From Astragalus membranaceus (taxonomy: Eukaryota > Streptophyta > Magnoliopsida > Fabales > Fabaceae), in contig CM076846.1 in assembly GCA_039519185.1 (NCBI GenBank), positions 108,038,442 through 108,102,441 on the forward strand: a stretch of 64,000 nt of DNA. The letters run 5' to 3'. Positions 44,501-56,229 of this stretch are shown here, piece after piece. Positions within the stretch are counted from its first letter, which is position 1. Every line of letters starts with the position of its first letter. The notes beneath the pieces were generated by a model. It made no database searches, had not been told where the DNA came from, and worked only from the letters and a program-made list of their open reading frames with translations. The position numbers and the translations under genes are program-made.

Positions 44501-46034
44501 TATAGGAAGAAAATAAGGACTGGTTTTTGTTGCAAATATGCATACCACAGGGAAACCCAGTTCATATAGCCCAAAGCCTGAGAGAGCAACCAATGGAACA
44601 GCAGAGAGAGGACTTAAGAACCTAAACAAAAATACACCAAATTATTCATGAGTATGATTATAAGAGGCTAAAATTTAGTAAAAAGTTAAACAAGTAGTTT
44701 ATTTAGATAGAACCTGACTACATTACGCCAAAGGCCACTGAAGCCAAAAACAATTTGGAGGGTTGAAGCAACAATAAGGGCACCTTGTGTTCCACGCATT
44801 ATCCTCTCAAATTTCTGCATATTTGACAGATAAACAAGAACAATGGCCTAACAAAAAACCAACAGAAAAGACAAAAACAGTGAAGATTAACAAGGTTTTT
44901 AATGAACCAACCTCTTGAGGATTCACAATATCACTATAGCGACCTGCCAAAATGATTGAAATAGTTGTTGGTACAAAGGTGTATGATCCCCCAATAACTG
45001 CAGGTAGGCGAGTTCCAAATGATGTTTGGAATAATGTGTTGATTCCAGCTACAAATAGTAGAGTCTGAATCACTTTTGCTTTCTCTTCCTATCATACCAA
45101 AATTGAATACTTCATTAGATTTATGAACCACACAACAACATTCAAAACCACTTGCTTGATGCTTCTTTAACTTTTTTCCCACTCTCACTAGATTTGGAAA
45201 AAAAAAGGTCTACTAGCCGCGACTAAAACCCAGCCCGACCCAATGGGCTAAAGTGAAAAGCCGACAAAGCAAGCCCAGATATCTATTAGGCTATGTTTTT
45301 TGTAACACAGCCCAAAACTGGCAGGTCCAAATTTAGCGAAGCAAAACAAGAAATGTTCAAAAAGTGCAAAAAAAACAGGCCCAATCCAGCCAATGAGCCA
45401 ATTGAGCTAGGCCGCCAAAATGGTCTGGTTCTTTCTAGACCTCTATTTTGAGTCCAATCCAATCCAAAACAAATGGGTCATCAAGCTGGGCCAAAATTGA
45501 CACCTCTAGCCACGACATTAGAGTTTTTGATGTCGCTACGACTACAATTGAGATCACATCAGCCACGTTTGACCACGATTCTTGGCTAAATAAAAATGGG
45601 TAATTTGACCATGACGACCACAATTAAAAAAATTCTCTCTATCTCTCTTCAAAGACTTACATTTCCTCCTCCCATCTGCGGAACTAGAGAGCTTGGTATG
45701 AGAACAGTTGTGCCAAGCATCACAAGGTAATGTTGAAAACCAAGTAGGATTGCCTCAGCTTCATTAACATTAACAAAAGAGTCAATACAACATAATAGGA
45801 AGAAACATCACATTGTCATTGATCAATAATGAAGCTATTTGCCAAAATATGTAATGTGAGGCATAAAGAGTTCAAGTTCTAGCAGAAAAACCAAAATGTT
45901 TCCAATGAAGAAGTTAACTTACGCCATGGAGGAGGACTTGTAATGCAATAAGAAACATTTGGCAATTGATCTTTCACTGGATGTGGCAGAAGCTCATCTT
46001 GCTTTGGTTGTGGTGCAGCTCCACCTCCTGCCAT
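41550..46034 (-). CDS. NAT6: Nucleobase-ascorbate transporter (NAT6-like), 14 exons
   Basis: Exons: 46034-45923, 45758-45661, 45088-44912, 44814-44714, 44621-44546, 44444-44385, 44267-44083, 43705-43609, 43336-43250, 42989-42931, 42842-42751, 42452-42375, 42274-42114 and 41768-41550. All join in phase at GT-AG borders to 1602 nt, 533 residues, matching plant NAT length (about 530). The protein begins MAGGGAAPQPKQDELLPHP and has YCITSPPPW, GTRLPAVIGGSYTFVP, the NAT signature ENAGLLALTR (352-361) and the ending FYSLPFNLNKFFPSV. It should be a plasma-membrane protein with 12-14 membrane segments, taking up purine/uracil-type bases or related compounds; plant members differ in substrate. It resembles the Arabidopsis NAT5/6/7 group most; the exact number is inferred. 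Intron 13 holds a MITE and intron 2 a repeat relic. Confidence 0.95.
41910..42071. mobile_element. hAT-type MITE in intron 13 of the transporter
   Basis: The ends acccagtgttataaaaaccg and the complement of cggttttcaaaacattg form imperfect inverted repeats. TGCATATA (41902-41909) and TGCATAAA (42072-42079) look like an 8-bp duplication with one change. The inside is rich in gttcggtt/aaccgaac words, related to the element at 47214-47580. It lies near the exon 13 donor but does not disturb it. Confidence 0.6.
45205..45520. repeat. GCCCA/GGCCC-rich repeat relic in intron 2 of the transporter
   Basis: Dense gcccg, gcccaa, gggcta and ggccca words, ending in aaattgacacctctag, a typical hAT-MITE end. 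Flanking TAGCCGCGAC and TAGCCACGAC may be an old duplication with one mismatch. Confidence 0.5.
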
Positions 46035-46281
46035 TTTTCTTATGTAACCCCCCAATAAATTTTAACCAACCCAAATGCTACAGCTCCACCTTTCTGTCCG
46101 TGTTAGAATCCGTGCTTAATAGACAATGACATGAAATGTGGAATGATCAAAGTAGTGGAAATGGAAAGAAATGGTAGATAAGTGAAGAGAAGAGAAGAGA
46201 AGAAGCTTAGGACACCCTTGGAGCTAAAAAGAAAAAGAATGAATATTTTCTACACACTCTTGAAGTTCACACAAAGAGAAT

Positions 46282-46317
<36 letters not shown>

Positions 46318-46943
46318 TATAAGGGGAGACAACTTGTCAGCAACGTAATGCAGTGCAACAAATGTTGGAGGATTTCTTAGTGTTAGACCCACACGGAGTC
46401 TAAGAAAACATAATAAAGTGAGTGTGTGAATGTGGAAGAAAAGAAAAAGGAGCTAGCCAGCTCTTCTTAAAGTAACAAAGAAAACTAAAAATCATAAAGA
46501 ATCTCTGATTTCTACATTGCTTTACATTTTGTTACAGTATACTAGTATAGTAAGTTGTAACCCAATATTTAATAGTGTTAATAACAGTACCTTTTCTTTT
46601 TTATTCAACACGTAAAGATAAAGTTTGTATTAAAGCATCTTGACCTTCACCTTTATTAACCTCAGATTACTTAACTAATGACATTTGTTAACATAAAAAA
46701 TCACAAACTATATGAAGCTAACAACAAAACACGGACTTGGTTGGATTCCTTGGAGTTTGGAAATCCCAAGTAGAACAATCCAAGTCGTCCGATGTTGATC
46801 TAACGGCTTACAACATGCAAATGTTGCATTTATTTTTCAAATTTTACTTTTGAGCTTAATATTTGGGCCGTCTGATCTTGATTGAATAGTCTTAATGTGG
46901 CTGACCGCGTGACTGCATGCAATCCGAGTCCACGATATAAATA
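46035..46943. promoter_or_regulatory. Upstream region of the transporter gene
   Basis: Presumed 5' UTR and promoter on the - strand. A (GAAA)n run at 46284-46317 reads as (TTTC)n in the sense direction. The part beyond about 46480 is AT-rich. No other gene is seen. Confidence 0.5.
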
Positions 46944-47213
46944 GGTTTAAATACGTTTTTACACCCTGCAAATAGGGGGTGTTTTGCTTTTACCCCTGCA
47001 AAATCTTTTTTTTAAAAAACACTTTGCAAATATTTTTTGTTTGATATTGGTCCTTCTGTCAAGTCTCCGTTAGTGGTTTGCTGACGTGTCTAACGGAACT
47101 GCCAGCTGGCTTTGCCAAATCATTATTTTTAATTTTCTTTTTATTCTAAAATGGTGACATGGATAAAATGATGAGTTTCCAAATTAATTAGGATTCGTTC
47201 TACTGGTCCCGGC

Positions 47214-47580
47214 CAAGGTTTTAAAAATCGGACCGGACCGTCCGGTTCAACCGGTTGAACCGGGAACCGGACCCCTGGCCGGTTGGTTCAACCCCATTTG
47301 AACCGCAGGCCAAAGAACCGCTCAGAACCGGATTGAACCTCCCAAGAACCGCTTTGAACCGGGAAAGAACCGGGAACCGAACCGGGTTGAACCGGTTTGA
47401 ACCGCCCGAAATGCAATTTTTTATTTTTAAATTTACTTTTTTCTCCAAAATTTAATATTTTTTATTTTTTATTTAATAAATTACTTATCCGGTTCAACCA
47501 TGGTTGAACCGGTTGAACCGATTGAACCATGAACCGGAGGTCTCGCCGGTTCGATCTCCGGTCCGGTTTTAAAAACATTA
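47214..47580. mobile_element. hAT-type MITE (367 bp) rich in ccggttcaaccgg, nested in the Mutator-like element
   Basis: The ends caaggttttaaaaatcgg and the complement of ccggttttaaaaacatta are inverted. The flanks GTCCCGGC (47206-47213) and GTCCCAGC (47581-47588) form an 8-bp duplication with one change. The interior is made of ccggttcaaccggttgaa-type palindromic words. Confidence 0.75.
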
Positions 47581-47879
47581 GTCCCAGCATCATCACTATG
47601 AACAAAGTACCCCACAGTTCTCTCTTTCCCAATCTCAGTATCATCTCCATCTCCATCTCCCTCTCAAATCAACCCCACAACCAGGGATCACCACACTCCC
47701 ACAAACAAAATATGCAGGTTCTGTTTTCACCAAAACAACTACCACCTTCACAGCACCATCAAAGCAAAATATGGATCTGTGAAATTTAAAAAAAAAAGAG
47801 TAGAGAAGAACGAAAAGGAGGTCCTTCACAGATCTACTTTTTCTTTTTTCAGAAACGAAGGAGAACCCAGTTCTACTAA

Positions 47880-48216
47880 TATACCCAGATCTACTTCCTT
47901 TCCCACCCTTCTCCAGCGCATCCATCTTCACCATGAGAGAGAGAGTGATTTTCGGAGAGAGAAAGAGAGAAGGAAAACGAAGGGGAAAGAATAGGGAAGG
48001 AGCCTGACTGAGAGGGAGGAGTGCGACGGCCCCGGTGAGGGTCTCGCGCATGAAGGGACGGTGGTGTTGTTGACCAGCCATTCCATGACCGGCAACGAGT
48101 GTTCCCGGTGGAGGAACATGACGACGGCAGCTCACGGAAATGGGGGGTGCTTCGCGAACGAGAACCCAGATCTACTTCCTTTCCCACCCTTCTCCAGCGC
48201 TGCATCCGTCTTCACC

Positions 48217-48261
<45 letters not shown>

Positions 48262-48290
48262 AAAACAAAGGGGAAAGAATAGGGAAGGAA
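47880..48290. repeat. GC-rich duplicated block and (GA)n in the Mutator-like element
   Basis: The phrase ccacccttctccagcgc, then catccatcttcaccatgaga, occurs at about 47900 and 48185, each time followed by gagagaga runs (the second is about 38 bp long). Between them lies a GC-rich piece (47990-48150) that is open in several frames on the - strand (FLHREHSLPVMEWLVNNTTV). It could be a captured gene scrap, but I do not recognise it. Confidence 0.55.
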
Positions 48291-48755
48291 AACGGAGTGA
48301 TTTTCTGGTTCTTCTTCTCGTCTACTAAACGAAGGGGAAAGAATAGGGAAGGAAAACGAAGTGATTTTGTGAGAGAGGGTCAGGGACGAAGAAGATGGGA
48401 ACAGGTGAAGAAGAAAGAGGAATTAGGGTGGTGGTGGTTCTGTGAGAGAGAGTGAGAGACGAAGAAGATGGGAACAGGTGAAGAAGAAAGAGGAATTAGG
48501 GTTTTAATTTTGTAAGACTCACTAATAGCATGACATATATACAGTCAGCAATTAAAATAAAAAAAACAAAAAATAAATGCCAAATCAGACATCTGTGTGA
48601 CACATAGGCTTTTTTGTAACAGGGAAACTAACAAAGGGGTAACGCTAAAATGGTGAAATTTGCAAGGTATTTTTTAAAAAAAAAAATTTGCAGGGGGTAA
48701 AAGCAAAACACCATCTATTTGTAATGGGTAAAAACGTATTTAAACCATATAAATA

Positions 48756-49621
48756 TTGAGAAATTCGGATAAACTAAAGTCATTATAGTTTCGGAGTTGT
48801 TGGACCAAGATCAGAGTAGACAACTCTGATTTTAAGCTCAGTAAATTGGTTTTAAAAGCAAACTCGAAATCATAGTCATCCGATTTTGATCCAATGGCAT
48901 GGAATTTTTTTATCACTAGGAATCCGAAGTAAAGTACTGAGAACCGTTTCTTTTCTTTTTTCAATTCATTTCAGTAAAACATTTATAAATACTGTAGAAA
49001 GTTTACCATTTTGTCCCTTTTGGCTTTCCTCCAGTACATGTACTGAGTACTAGTAACAGCAATTCTGCAAATGGTCAAAAGCTCTTATTTTTACCTTGAC
49101 CAAGAATTGAAAATTAGTTAGAAGTAGCTTCAGGCAGCTTTTGTGTGATCGTTTACTGCTCAAACAAACCTTCACAGTTCACAATAGGCAGGACCCACAA
49201 CTGTCTTAACAATATATAGTTGCGAGAAGGGAACTTGATGCCCACGAAAATTTTCCAACTTTGAGAGAAGTCTGTTCAAGTATTTAGTATGTGTTTGGTT
49301 CGGCAGTAATAAGAATTGATTTTGTATAATCGAATTGATTTTGTATAATTGAGTTTAGTTAAAAATGAGTTGAATTTAACGTGATTTTTGTTTGGATGTA
49401 TTTACCCAAAAGTGATTTTTATCAAATCATTATTGTTTGGATAGATTAAACCAAAAGTGTTTTTGAATGTAAAATGACCAAAGGAGGTATCAACTTAAAA
49501 GTAGATTAAAAATTTGATAAAATAAACAACAAAAATACTAAATAAGCATATAAAATATATAAATTAAAATTATAATTAGAGAGTATAATATATATATATA
49601 TATAAAGGAGACCCCAATGGA
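48756..49621. other. Non-coding interval
   Basis: AT-rich; no gene. An (AT)n of about 18 bp lies at about 49587. Confidence 0.45.
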
Positions 49622-49629
49622 GCCTCTAC

Positions 49630-50266
49630 TAGGAATGTCAATGGGGCGGGGCGGGCACGGGTATCTCACTACCCGGACCCGCCCCATTTATTATAAATAG
49701 GCCCCACACCCGTCCCGGACCCGCGCGGGTACCCGTTTAACGGGTTTTAAACTGATATTTTTTTAAACGGGTACCCGCGGGTATTTGTAAATTAATAAAT
49801 AAAAAACTTTTAAAAATAAAATTTGAAATACCATAGAAAATTAGTTTTTTTAACACTATTTTTTTGATTAATTTATATAAAAAAATTACGCATTTTGATA
49901 TGCATTTATCGTATCAATTATTTATTAATATATAATTGTTAATGAATTGAGATAAAAAAACTAAAATTAATAACAACTAAACATTATCCAAAATATTAGG
50001 ATAAAAGATACAACAAAATGTGAATAAACATCCACTTAAACAACAACAACAATAGATGATAAAAAAAAGGAAGAAAATAGTTGTGTGATGGATTTACTAA
50101 CGGGTACGGGTACCCGCGGGTCCGGGTACCCCGCTACCCGGACCCGCCCCATTTATTGACGGGTAGTCAAAATACCCGTTTATTTGGCCCGCGGGTACCC
50201 GTTTAACTACCCGCCCGGACCCGTGACGGGTTTTGCCCGCGGGTCCGGGTTTTTTTGACACCCCTA
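49630..50266. mobile_element. hAT MITE (637 bp) rich in gggtacccgcgggt
   Basis: The ends TAGGAATGTCA and the complement of TGACACCCCTA are inverted, and the exact 8-bp duplication GCCTCTAC flanks the element (49622-49629 and 50267-50274). GC-rich subterminal parts with many cccggacccgcccc and gggtacccgcgggt words surround an AT-rich centre (49760-50090). No transposase. Confidence 0.9.
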
Positions 50267-50274
50267 GCCTCTAC

Positions 50275-51543
50275 AATACTTCTCAAATTTTTCAACTATT
50301 ATAATATTTATTTATAATTTGCACTCAAAGGAGACTTTAATTTTATTGAAAGCACATAATTGCCACTATTAAAATTGGTAAAAATTCAAATTGTGGAATA
50401 AAAATATTTACGAATTATTTTTTTTTTTTTTATGAACTCAAATTATTACAACATGGATGTATTTGCCTTTTTTTGACTAACTCAAATTCAAAGAAGAAAA
50501 AAATCCATATCATTTGAAGTTATATTATTTTTTGACAAATAAATTATAGTATTATCAAAATTGATAAAAAATTAATTGGGTTGTACAACATATTCATTAA
50601 CTATATCAATATTTGTATTGGAATATTTCAAATTAATCCAAACAATTATAATTAGTAAATATATTTTATTGAACTAAATTTATATTTTTACCAATTCTTA
50701 TAATAATATAATTTCTTTGTAAATAAATATATACTTTCAAAAACTATGTTGAGATTTATGCTTTTAAAAATGGCAAGAAAACAACTCTACCTCTTCTACT
50801 CATTTCATACTAATTTCTGAGTTTATTAGTAATAAAAGAAATGACTCATATTCTTAAAAAAATAATAATTCATATAACGTAAAATTATGAATAACCGTTA
50901 GAATAAATATAATGTTAATAGTTCACCAAATATTTTATATTTCAAAGACAGTTTTAGATTAAATTTAATGAAACATATATTATATTATATTATATTATAT
51001 TATTTTATATTATATTATATTATATTATATTATATTATTGTTAAATATATTGTTAGTTGTTATTATAACTTCAGTATTTTTATCAGAAATTAGAAAATAT
51101 CATTTTCATAAAAATATAAAAAATTTAAATGATATTCCACTATTAGTATCATTTAATAAGGTAGTGACAATTATTAGATTTTATTAAAAAATAAATTTTA
51201 ATAGTTAAATTTCAAAGAAAATAAATTCAAAGTTAGAAACATTTCAATTCCATAACCGTTGCAACATAAATACAAATAAAGTAATAATAATATTTTGTTT
51301 TATTAAATAATAATATTATTTTGGTTAAAAATAGTAATAATATATTTTTAATAGTTTAAAATAATTATTTAATGTTAAAAGAAGAAATAATTTCAAACAT
51401 CCACTATTTTTATTATTATTATTATATCAAAGACAACTAATATAATGGTTTTTTTATAATATACAATATACATTTAATTATTGTGAAGAAAAACTTTAAA
51501 TATAAAATAGCATGTAGTTAATTATTTCTAGTTTAAAGTGTAA
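50275..51543. other. Very AT-rich interval
   Basis: About 1.27 kb with no gene. A (TATAT)n-type pentamer run lies at about 50975-51039. Confidence 0.5.
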
Positions 51544-51847
51544 CTAGTACTATACCCGTGCATCCGCACGGACCGATTGCGTTACGTCATACGATTACCT
51601 CAGATAGAAACGTTAGTTTGAAATCTCATTAATCTAAAATCAATTGTAAAATATAGAGGATGACTTGCATACGGACAGGTGCTGTCGTGTTCTTTTTAGG
51701 AATGAATTTAGACAGTATATAAATAGTCTGAACATTACCCCGGGCAAATAAAGAAAAATTTAAAGTTGATAAAAAATGAGTTTCAAATAAAAAATTGATA
51801 AATATTAAAACTAAAAATGTAAAAGTATCATTTAAAAACAATATGTG

Positions 51848-52645
51848 CATTTACCCCGTGTGTTTTTATATATCAGTGCAGTGTTTTTTATATATCAGTG
51901 TTGGTATCCCATGTTTTTTTATATAACAATGCAACTATCCCGTGTTTTTAAATATATCATTGCAATTATCCTCGTATTTTTTATATATCAGTGCAGTTGT
52001 CCAGTGTTTTTTTTATGTATCAGTGCAGTTATCTCATAGTTTCAATTGATTGTTTGAGTTGATTAGTAGATTATTGTAGATAGTAAAAGATAGATAGTAG
52101 ATTACCAATAACAAATATTTATCCCGTGTTTTTTAATATATCAGTAACAATTATTTGTCCTTTTTTAGGTATTAGTGACAAATATTTGTTGTGTGTGTTT
52201 TAAATATTAATCAGTTTAAAAAGTCATTAAGTCTTCTTGTTTTTTTAGATAGTAGTTTTCAAAAACTATAATTATCAATAGCAAATATTAATCCTGTGTG
52301 TTTTTATATATCATTGCAGTTATCTCATAGTTTCAATTGATTATTTGAGTTGATTAGTAGATTATAGTAGATTATTGCAGTTATCCCGTGTTTTTATATT
52401 AGATATTTGAGTTGATTAGTAGATTATAGTAGATTATTGCAGTTATCACGTGTTTTTTTAGATAGTAGTTTTATAGTAGTTTTCCAAAATTATAATTATC
52501 AATGGTAAATATTCATTATAAATTGTCAAAAAAAATATAAATATCAATGGTAAATATTAATCCCGTGTTTTTTTATATATCACTGCAGTTATCCCGTGTT
52601 TTTTATTTATCAGTGCAGTTATCTTGTAGTTTCAATTGATTATTT
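51848..52645. repeat. Minisatellite 'cccgtgtttttatatatcag' inside the Helitron
   Basis: A 27-35 bp unit (cccgtgttttttatatatcag, then tgcagttat) recurs at least ten times in 51850-52640, interspersed with blocks such as 'gttgattagtagattatagt'. Spacing is irregular. Confidence 0.8.
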
Positions 52646-52854
52646 TAGTTGATTAGTAGATTATAGTAGATAATAAAAGTTAGATATTAGATTATCAATA
52701 TTAATTACTAATTTAAATAGTCATTAAGTATTATTGTTTTTTAGATAGTAGGTTTATAGTAGTAGTATTCAAATTTTTTAATTAAAGTAGTGTTTGTATA
52801 AATTTAGAAATTTAGTTAAAAGAGTTAAAGTGAAGTGATAAGAGAAAAAGAATA

Positions 52855-53035
52855 ATTATTTATGGGAAAAGTAAAGTAAAAAAAAAGTGTGTAAAGGAAA
52901 GTGAAAAGGATGAAAGAGAGTGTAAGAAAAAAGAGAAAAAAAAAGGAAGAAAGAGAGTGTAAGAGAAAAGTGAAAAGTAAGAAAGAGAGTGTAAGAATAA
53001 AGAGAAAAAAAAAGAAAAAATAGAGTGTAATGACA
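52855..53035. repeat. A/G-rich tandem repeat 'gaaagagagtgtaaga'
   Basis: About four imperfect units with gaaagagagtgtaagaaaaa within the Helitron's 5' part. The Phe/Ser-rich open frame on the - strand is a by-product. Confidence 0.7.
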
Positions 53036-53126
53036 TTTTTACCCTCAAAAATTTGAGGTGTCTTTTGGATAAAATGGGGGTATTGGTAAAACCATATGTG
53101 GTGAATTTGTATAAATCTATAGTAGA

Positions 53127-53517
53127 TACAATACCAAATCTTAATATGTTATTTCAATTTTTTTACTTTTTTCAATTTAAAATTTAACATATATATTCTT
53201 TAATTTTGAAATTTTTTATTGAACATAATAAAAAATAATAAATCCCTTTCTTCTTCTAGAGTCGTCAACGCTCCTTTTGCATTCCAGAATCCCTCTATGC
53301 AGTGTGTGTGGGTTTCTTCTCTTCCATTTGAAAAAGAAATCGCGTTCTTCTTTTTTCAATTAATTTCGATAAAAAAAACTACGCTCCTTTGAGTTGCTGT
53401 GCTACAACAAGAGCTATAAACCTCAAGCTGCAACAGAGATAAGATGTTCCACGCTGCAACAGGGGGCGGTAATCGGTGGTTGCTGTAAAGGGATTCAAAA
53501 CACCTCAATGATTTTCA
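53127..53517. promoter_or_regulatory. Upstream region of the PPR gene
   Basis: Presumed promoter and 5' UTR. An AT-rich part changes to mixed-composition sequence at about 53255. The Helitron ends only about 390 bp upstream of the ATG. Confidence 0.5.
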
Positions 53518-55050
53518 ATGCGTGGCGTATCACCAAGACTGCAACAAATTTTGGGATCAAAACCTTACAAAGACTCATTTCATTACTCGGATTTGCTGCA
53601 CCTTTGCAGAACCACCGATTGCATAAAAAAAATACACGCCCAAGTTGTTGTCGGAGGCCACGAACAAGACCCATTCATCGTCGCTAAGCTAGTTGACAAG
53701 TATGCACAACTCGGTCGTTCCAACGTTGAATATGCACGCAAGGTGTTCGACAATTTGTCTCAAAGAGACGTTTTCTGTTGGAATGTGGTCATCAAGGGTT
53801 ATGCCAATATGGGTCCTTTTACTGAAGCCTTGAACGTATATGATGAGATGATTTCTAGTGGCATGACCCCGAACCGCTACACTTACCCTTTTGTGCTCAA
53901 GGCTTGTGGTGCTGAGAGGGCTTCTTTAAAGGGTCGAGCAATTCATGGGCATGCTGTGAAGTGTGGTTTGGACTTGGATATGTTTGTTGGCAATGCCCTT
54001 GTTTCATTTTATGCAAAGTGTTTGGACATTGAAGCCTCAAGAAAAGTGTTCAATGAAATGTCTGTTAGAGACACTATTAGTTGGAATTCCATGATTGCAG
54101 GATATACCATGAATGGATATGTGGATGATGCTATTATGATCTTTTATGATATGTTAAGGGATGATGATGTAGGTGCCCTTGATAATGCTACCCTTGTAAC
54201 TGTTCTTCCTGCATTTGCTGAGAAGACGGATATTCATGCAGGATACTGGATTCATTGTTACATTGTTAAGACAGGAATGAAACTTGATCCTGCTGTTGGT
54301 AGTGGTCTTATAACATTGTACTCAAATTGTGGCTACATAAGCATGGCAAGATCCATTTTTGACAAGATATCTGAAAGAAATGTTATTGTGTGGAGTGCAA
54401 TAATTAGATGCTATGGGATGCATGGTCTTACACAGGAGGCGCTCGAGATGTTCTGTCGATTAGTTGAGGCTGGCTTGCATCCAGACGGCATTGTGTTTTT
54501 GTGTTTGTTGTCTGCTTGCAGTCATGCGGGTATGCTTACACAGGGGTGGCACATTTTTCAGACAATGGAAACTTATGGTGTAGTAAAAACTGAGGCTCAT
54601 TATGCTTGCATGGTGGATCTTTTGGGGAGAGCTGGGGATCTTGAAAAAGCAATAGACTTTATTCAGTCTATGCCTATTCAACCAGGGAAAAATGTTTATG
54701 GTGCCTTGTTGGGTGCCTGTAGAATACACAAAAATTTGGAACTAGCTGAATTGGCTGCTGAGAAGTTGTTTGTTTTGGACCCTAACAATGCCGGGCGTTA
54801 CGTGATTCTAGCACAGATGTATGAAGAGGCAGGTCGATGCGAGGACGCTGCCAGAGTGCGAAAAGCAATCAGGGAAAAAGAAATCAAGAAGCCAAGTGGT
54901 TATAGCTCTGTAGAGCTGGAATCAGGTCATAAAAAATTTGGGGTAAATGATGAGACTCATCCATTTACACCACTGATTTTTGAGACCTTGCTAAGCTTAG
55001 ATAAGGTAATGGGGATAGAAGCTTGCACGCAATGTGATGCCGTTTTGTAG
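53518..55050 (+). CDS. PLS-class pentatricopeptide repeat protein, E-type (510 residues)
   Basis: A single-exon gene, as usual in the family. Repeats start near residue 20 (HYSDLLHLCRTTDCIKKIHA) and include RDVFCWNVVIKGYANMG, NRYTYPFVLKACG, DTISWNSMIAGYTMNG and NVIVWSAIIRCYGMHG, alternating P, L and S motifs. A C-terminal E/E+ region follows (GALLGACRIHKNLELAELAAEKL, then NAGRYVILAQMYEEAGRCED and KKPSGYSSVEL). There is no DYW deaminase domain. Such proteins bind organelle RNA base by base and take part in C-to-U editing, with a deaminase supplied in trans. The N-terminus looks like a weak mitochondrial or plastid presequence; another frame just upstream also has a presequence-like stretch, so the 5' end is the least certain part. 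The organelle and RNA target are unknown. Confidence 0.92.
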   Translation: MRGVSPRLQQILGSKPYKDSFHYSDLLHLCRTTDCIKKIHAQVVVGGHEQDPFIVAKLVDKYAQLGRSNVEYARKVFDNLSQRDVFCWNVVIKGYANMGPFTEALNVYDEMISSGMTPNRYTYPFVLKACGAERASLKGRAIHGHAVKCGLDLDMFVGNALVSFYAKCLDIEASRKVFNEMSVRDTISWNSMIAGYTMNGYVDDAIMIFYDMLRDDDVGALDNATLVTVLPAFAEKTDIHAGYWIHCYIVKTGMKLDPAVGSGLITLYSNCGYISMARSIFDKISERNVIVWSAIIRCYGMHGLTQEALEMFCRLVEAGLHPDGIVFLCLLSACSHAGMLTQGWHIFQTMETYGVVKTEAHYACMVDLLGRAGDLEKAIDFIQSMPIQPGKNVYGALLGACRIHKNLELAELAAEKLFVLDPNNAGRYVILAQMYEEAGRCEDAARVRKAIREKEIKKPSGYSSVELESGHKKFGVNDETHPFTPLIFETLLSLDKVMGIEACTQCDAVL

Positions 55051-55889
55051 GAAATAGGAAATAGTAGACAAAGGGTTAAGGGATACACTATTGCCAGTTT
55101 GCCACCATGCTAATGGCTAAGTTTCTCATGCGAAGCCCCTGCATTTGCATATTTATGCCATTCTTTTTTCCCTCCATCCAACCCATTGGAATAAATTATA
55201 GTTTAACAAAAAAAAAGTATTTACTTTTGAATTATTAAGTGTGGAAATTAACAGGGGATTTGGAATATAAGTAAAGATGTAGCACAAGAATGAAATTTAA
55301 TATTTTTATGTTTGAAATTATTTTATAATGTTCATCACATAGCTTTGTAATTATAAAACCGGATTACATCTACTAACTTTGCTAATTAAATCTTGAACTA
55401 ATCATGTCTTTAATTTGAACATTATTTATTTTAGCTAACTATAACTCAATTATTAATCCAATATGTTAAATTAATTGAATCAACGGGTTTCTCTAATCTC
55501 TAAAAAAAATTATCCAACCTAATTTCTGATTTATTTCTTTGCTTAGAGCACTGGTCAGTGGTCACTGAGTTTCTTAAAATTATTGCATCTTACAGATTTA
55601 GTATTAGAGATTAACAAATATTTTAGGACATTTATGAACTTGTTCTTTCATTCCCCCCCCCCCCCCCTTATTTGATCTCATCACGTGGTTTTTCATCTCT
55701 CATTTGAGAAATTTGACAAATATACAATCTCTTCCCTATATAATTACTAATAAACGATGCATAAAAAGTTTCACTGTAAGATCCAAGAACCAGTTGGATT
55801 AGAAGAATGTTGTTTGCATTTTGTTATCCTTTTCTTTGGCATGAAGAAATGAAACGGTTCTTTCTTACATTCCACTTCCTCCCTAAAAT
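55051..55889. other. 3' flank of the PPR gene
   Basis: AT-rich and non-coding, with a run of about 15 C at 55653-55668. No gene. Confidence 0.5.
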
Positions 55890-56150
55890 TGATAGATCAA
55901 AAAGGCAAAACCGAGAAATTGAAGAAGGAAACGTCAAACTTTAGACACATAAATTGTTCACATTACAGACTGAAAAAAATAGAAATTTTTACATACAACA
56001 AAATAGATTTGACGAAATGAACAAAAATTAAAACAAATCTCAGATAGATCAAAACGAAGAAACACAGAAATTGATGGATCTAAAAGAAGGAAACATCAAA
56101 CTTTGGACAAACATAAATTTCTCATATTACAGATTAAAAAAAATAAAAAA
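55890..56150. repeat. Direct repeat of about 100 bp, imperfect
   Basis: The segment 'atagatcaaaaaggcaaaac' to 'acagactgaaaaaaatag' (55890-55983) recurs at about 56043-56145 with around 15% change. Both contain gaaggaaac(g/a)tcaaacttt. Function unknown. Confidence 0.65.
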
Positions 56151-56229
56151 CAAATTCTCAGATCGTGTCACAACACAGCGCCTTTGGAACTCGAATCGTG
56201 TAATACCGCAACGCCCTTGAAACGTCGTT

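Larger units (their letters stand above)
46944..48746. mobile_element. Mutator-like element (1803 bp) with long TIRs, non-autonomous
   Basis: The ends GGTTTAAATACGTTTTTAC and its complement form TIRs of about 95 bp, including ggtgttttgcttttaccccc. The flanks carry the exact 9-bp duplication ATATAAATA (46935-46943 and 48747-48755), the hallmark of Mutator elements. Inside there is no transposase. It has locally duplicated GA/TC-rich and GC-rich gene-like sequence (47590-48510), and a hAT MITE (47214-47580) is nested in it. Segments such as acccagatctacttcctttc occur twice, at about 47887 and 48167. Confidence 0.9.
51544..53126 (-). mobile_element. Non-autonomous Helitron (about 1.58 kb)
   Basis: Read on the - strand, the element begins TCTACTATAGATTTATACAA (5' end at 53126) just after an A. 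It ends with a hairpin CCGTGC-GGAT-GCACGG (51571-51556), eight further bases and CTAG, followed by T (51543). A 5' TC, a 3' hairpin plus CTRR, and insertion between A and T without duplication are the Helitron hallmarks. No Rep/helicase gene is present. The interior has the cccgtgttttt minisatellite and A/G-rich repeats. Confidence 0.75.

Noticed and set aside
47641..48205. Several overlapping frames of 100-160 codons on the - strand
   Set aside because: Multiple frames open at once in GC- and GA-rich repeat DNA within a Mutator-like element; no recognisable domain, so kept only as a possible capture.
53394..53687. 97-codon frame overlapping the PPR start
   Set aside because: Out of frame with the PPR repeats; kept only as a note that the PPR N-terminus is uncertain.
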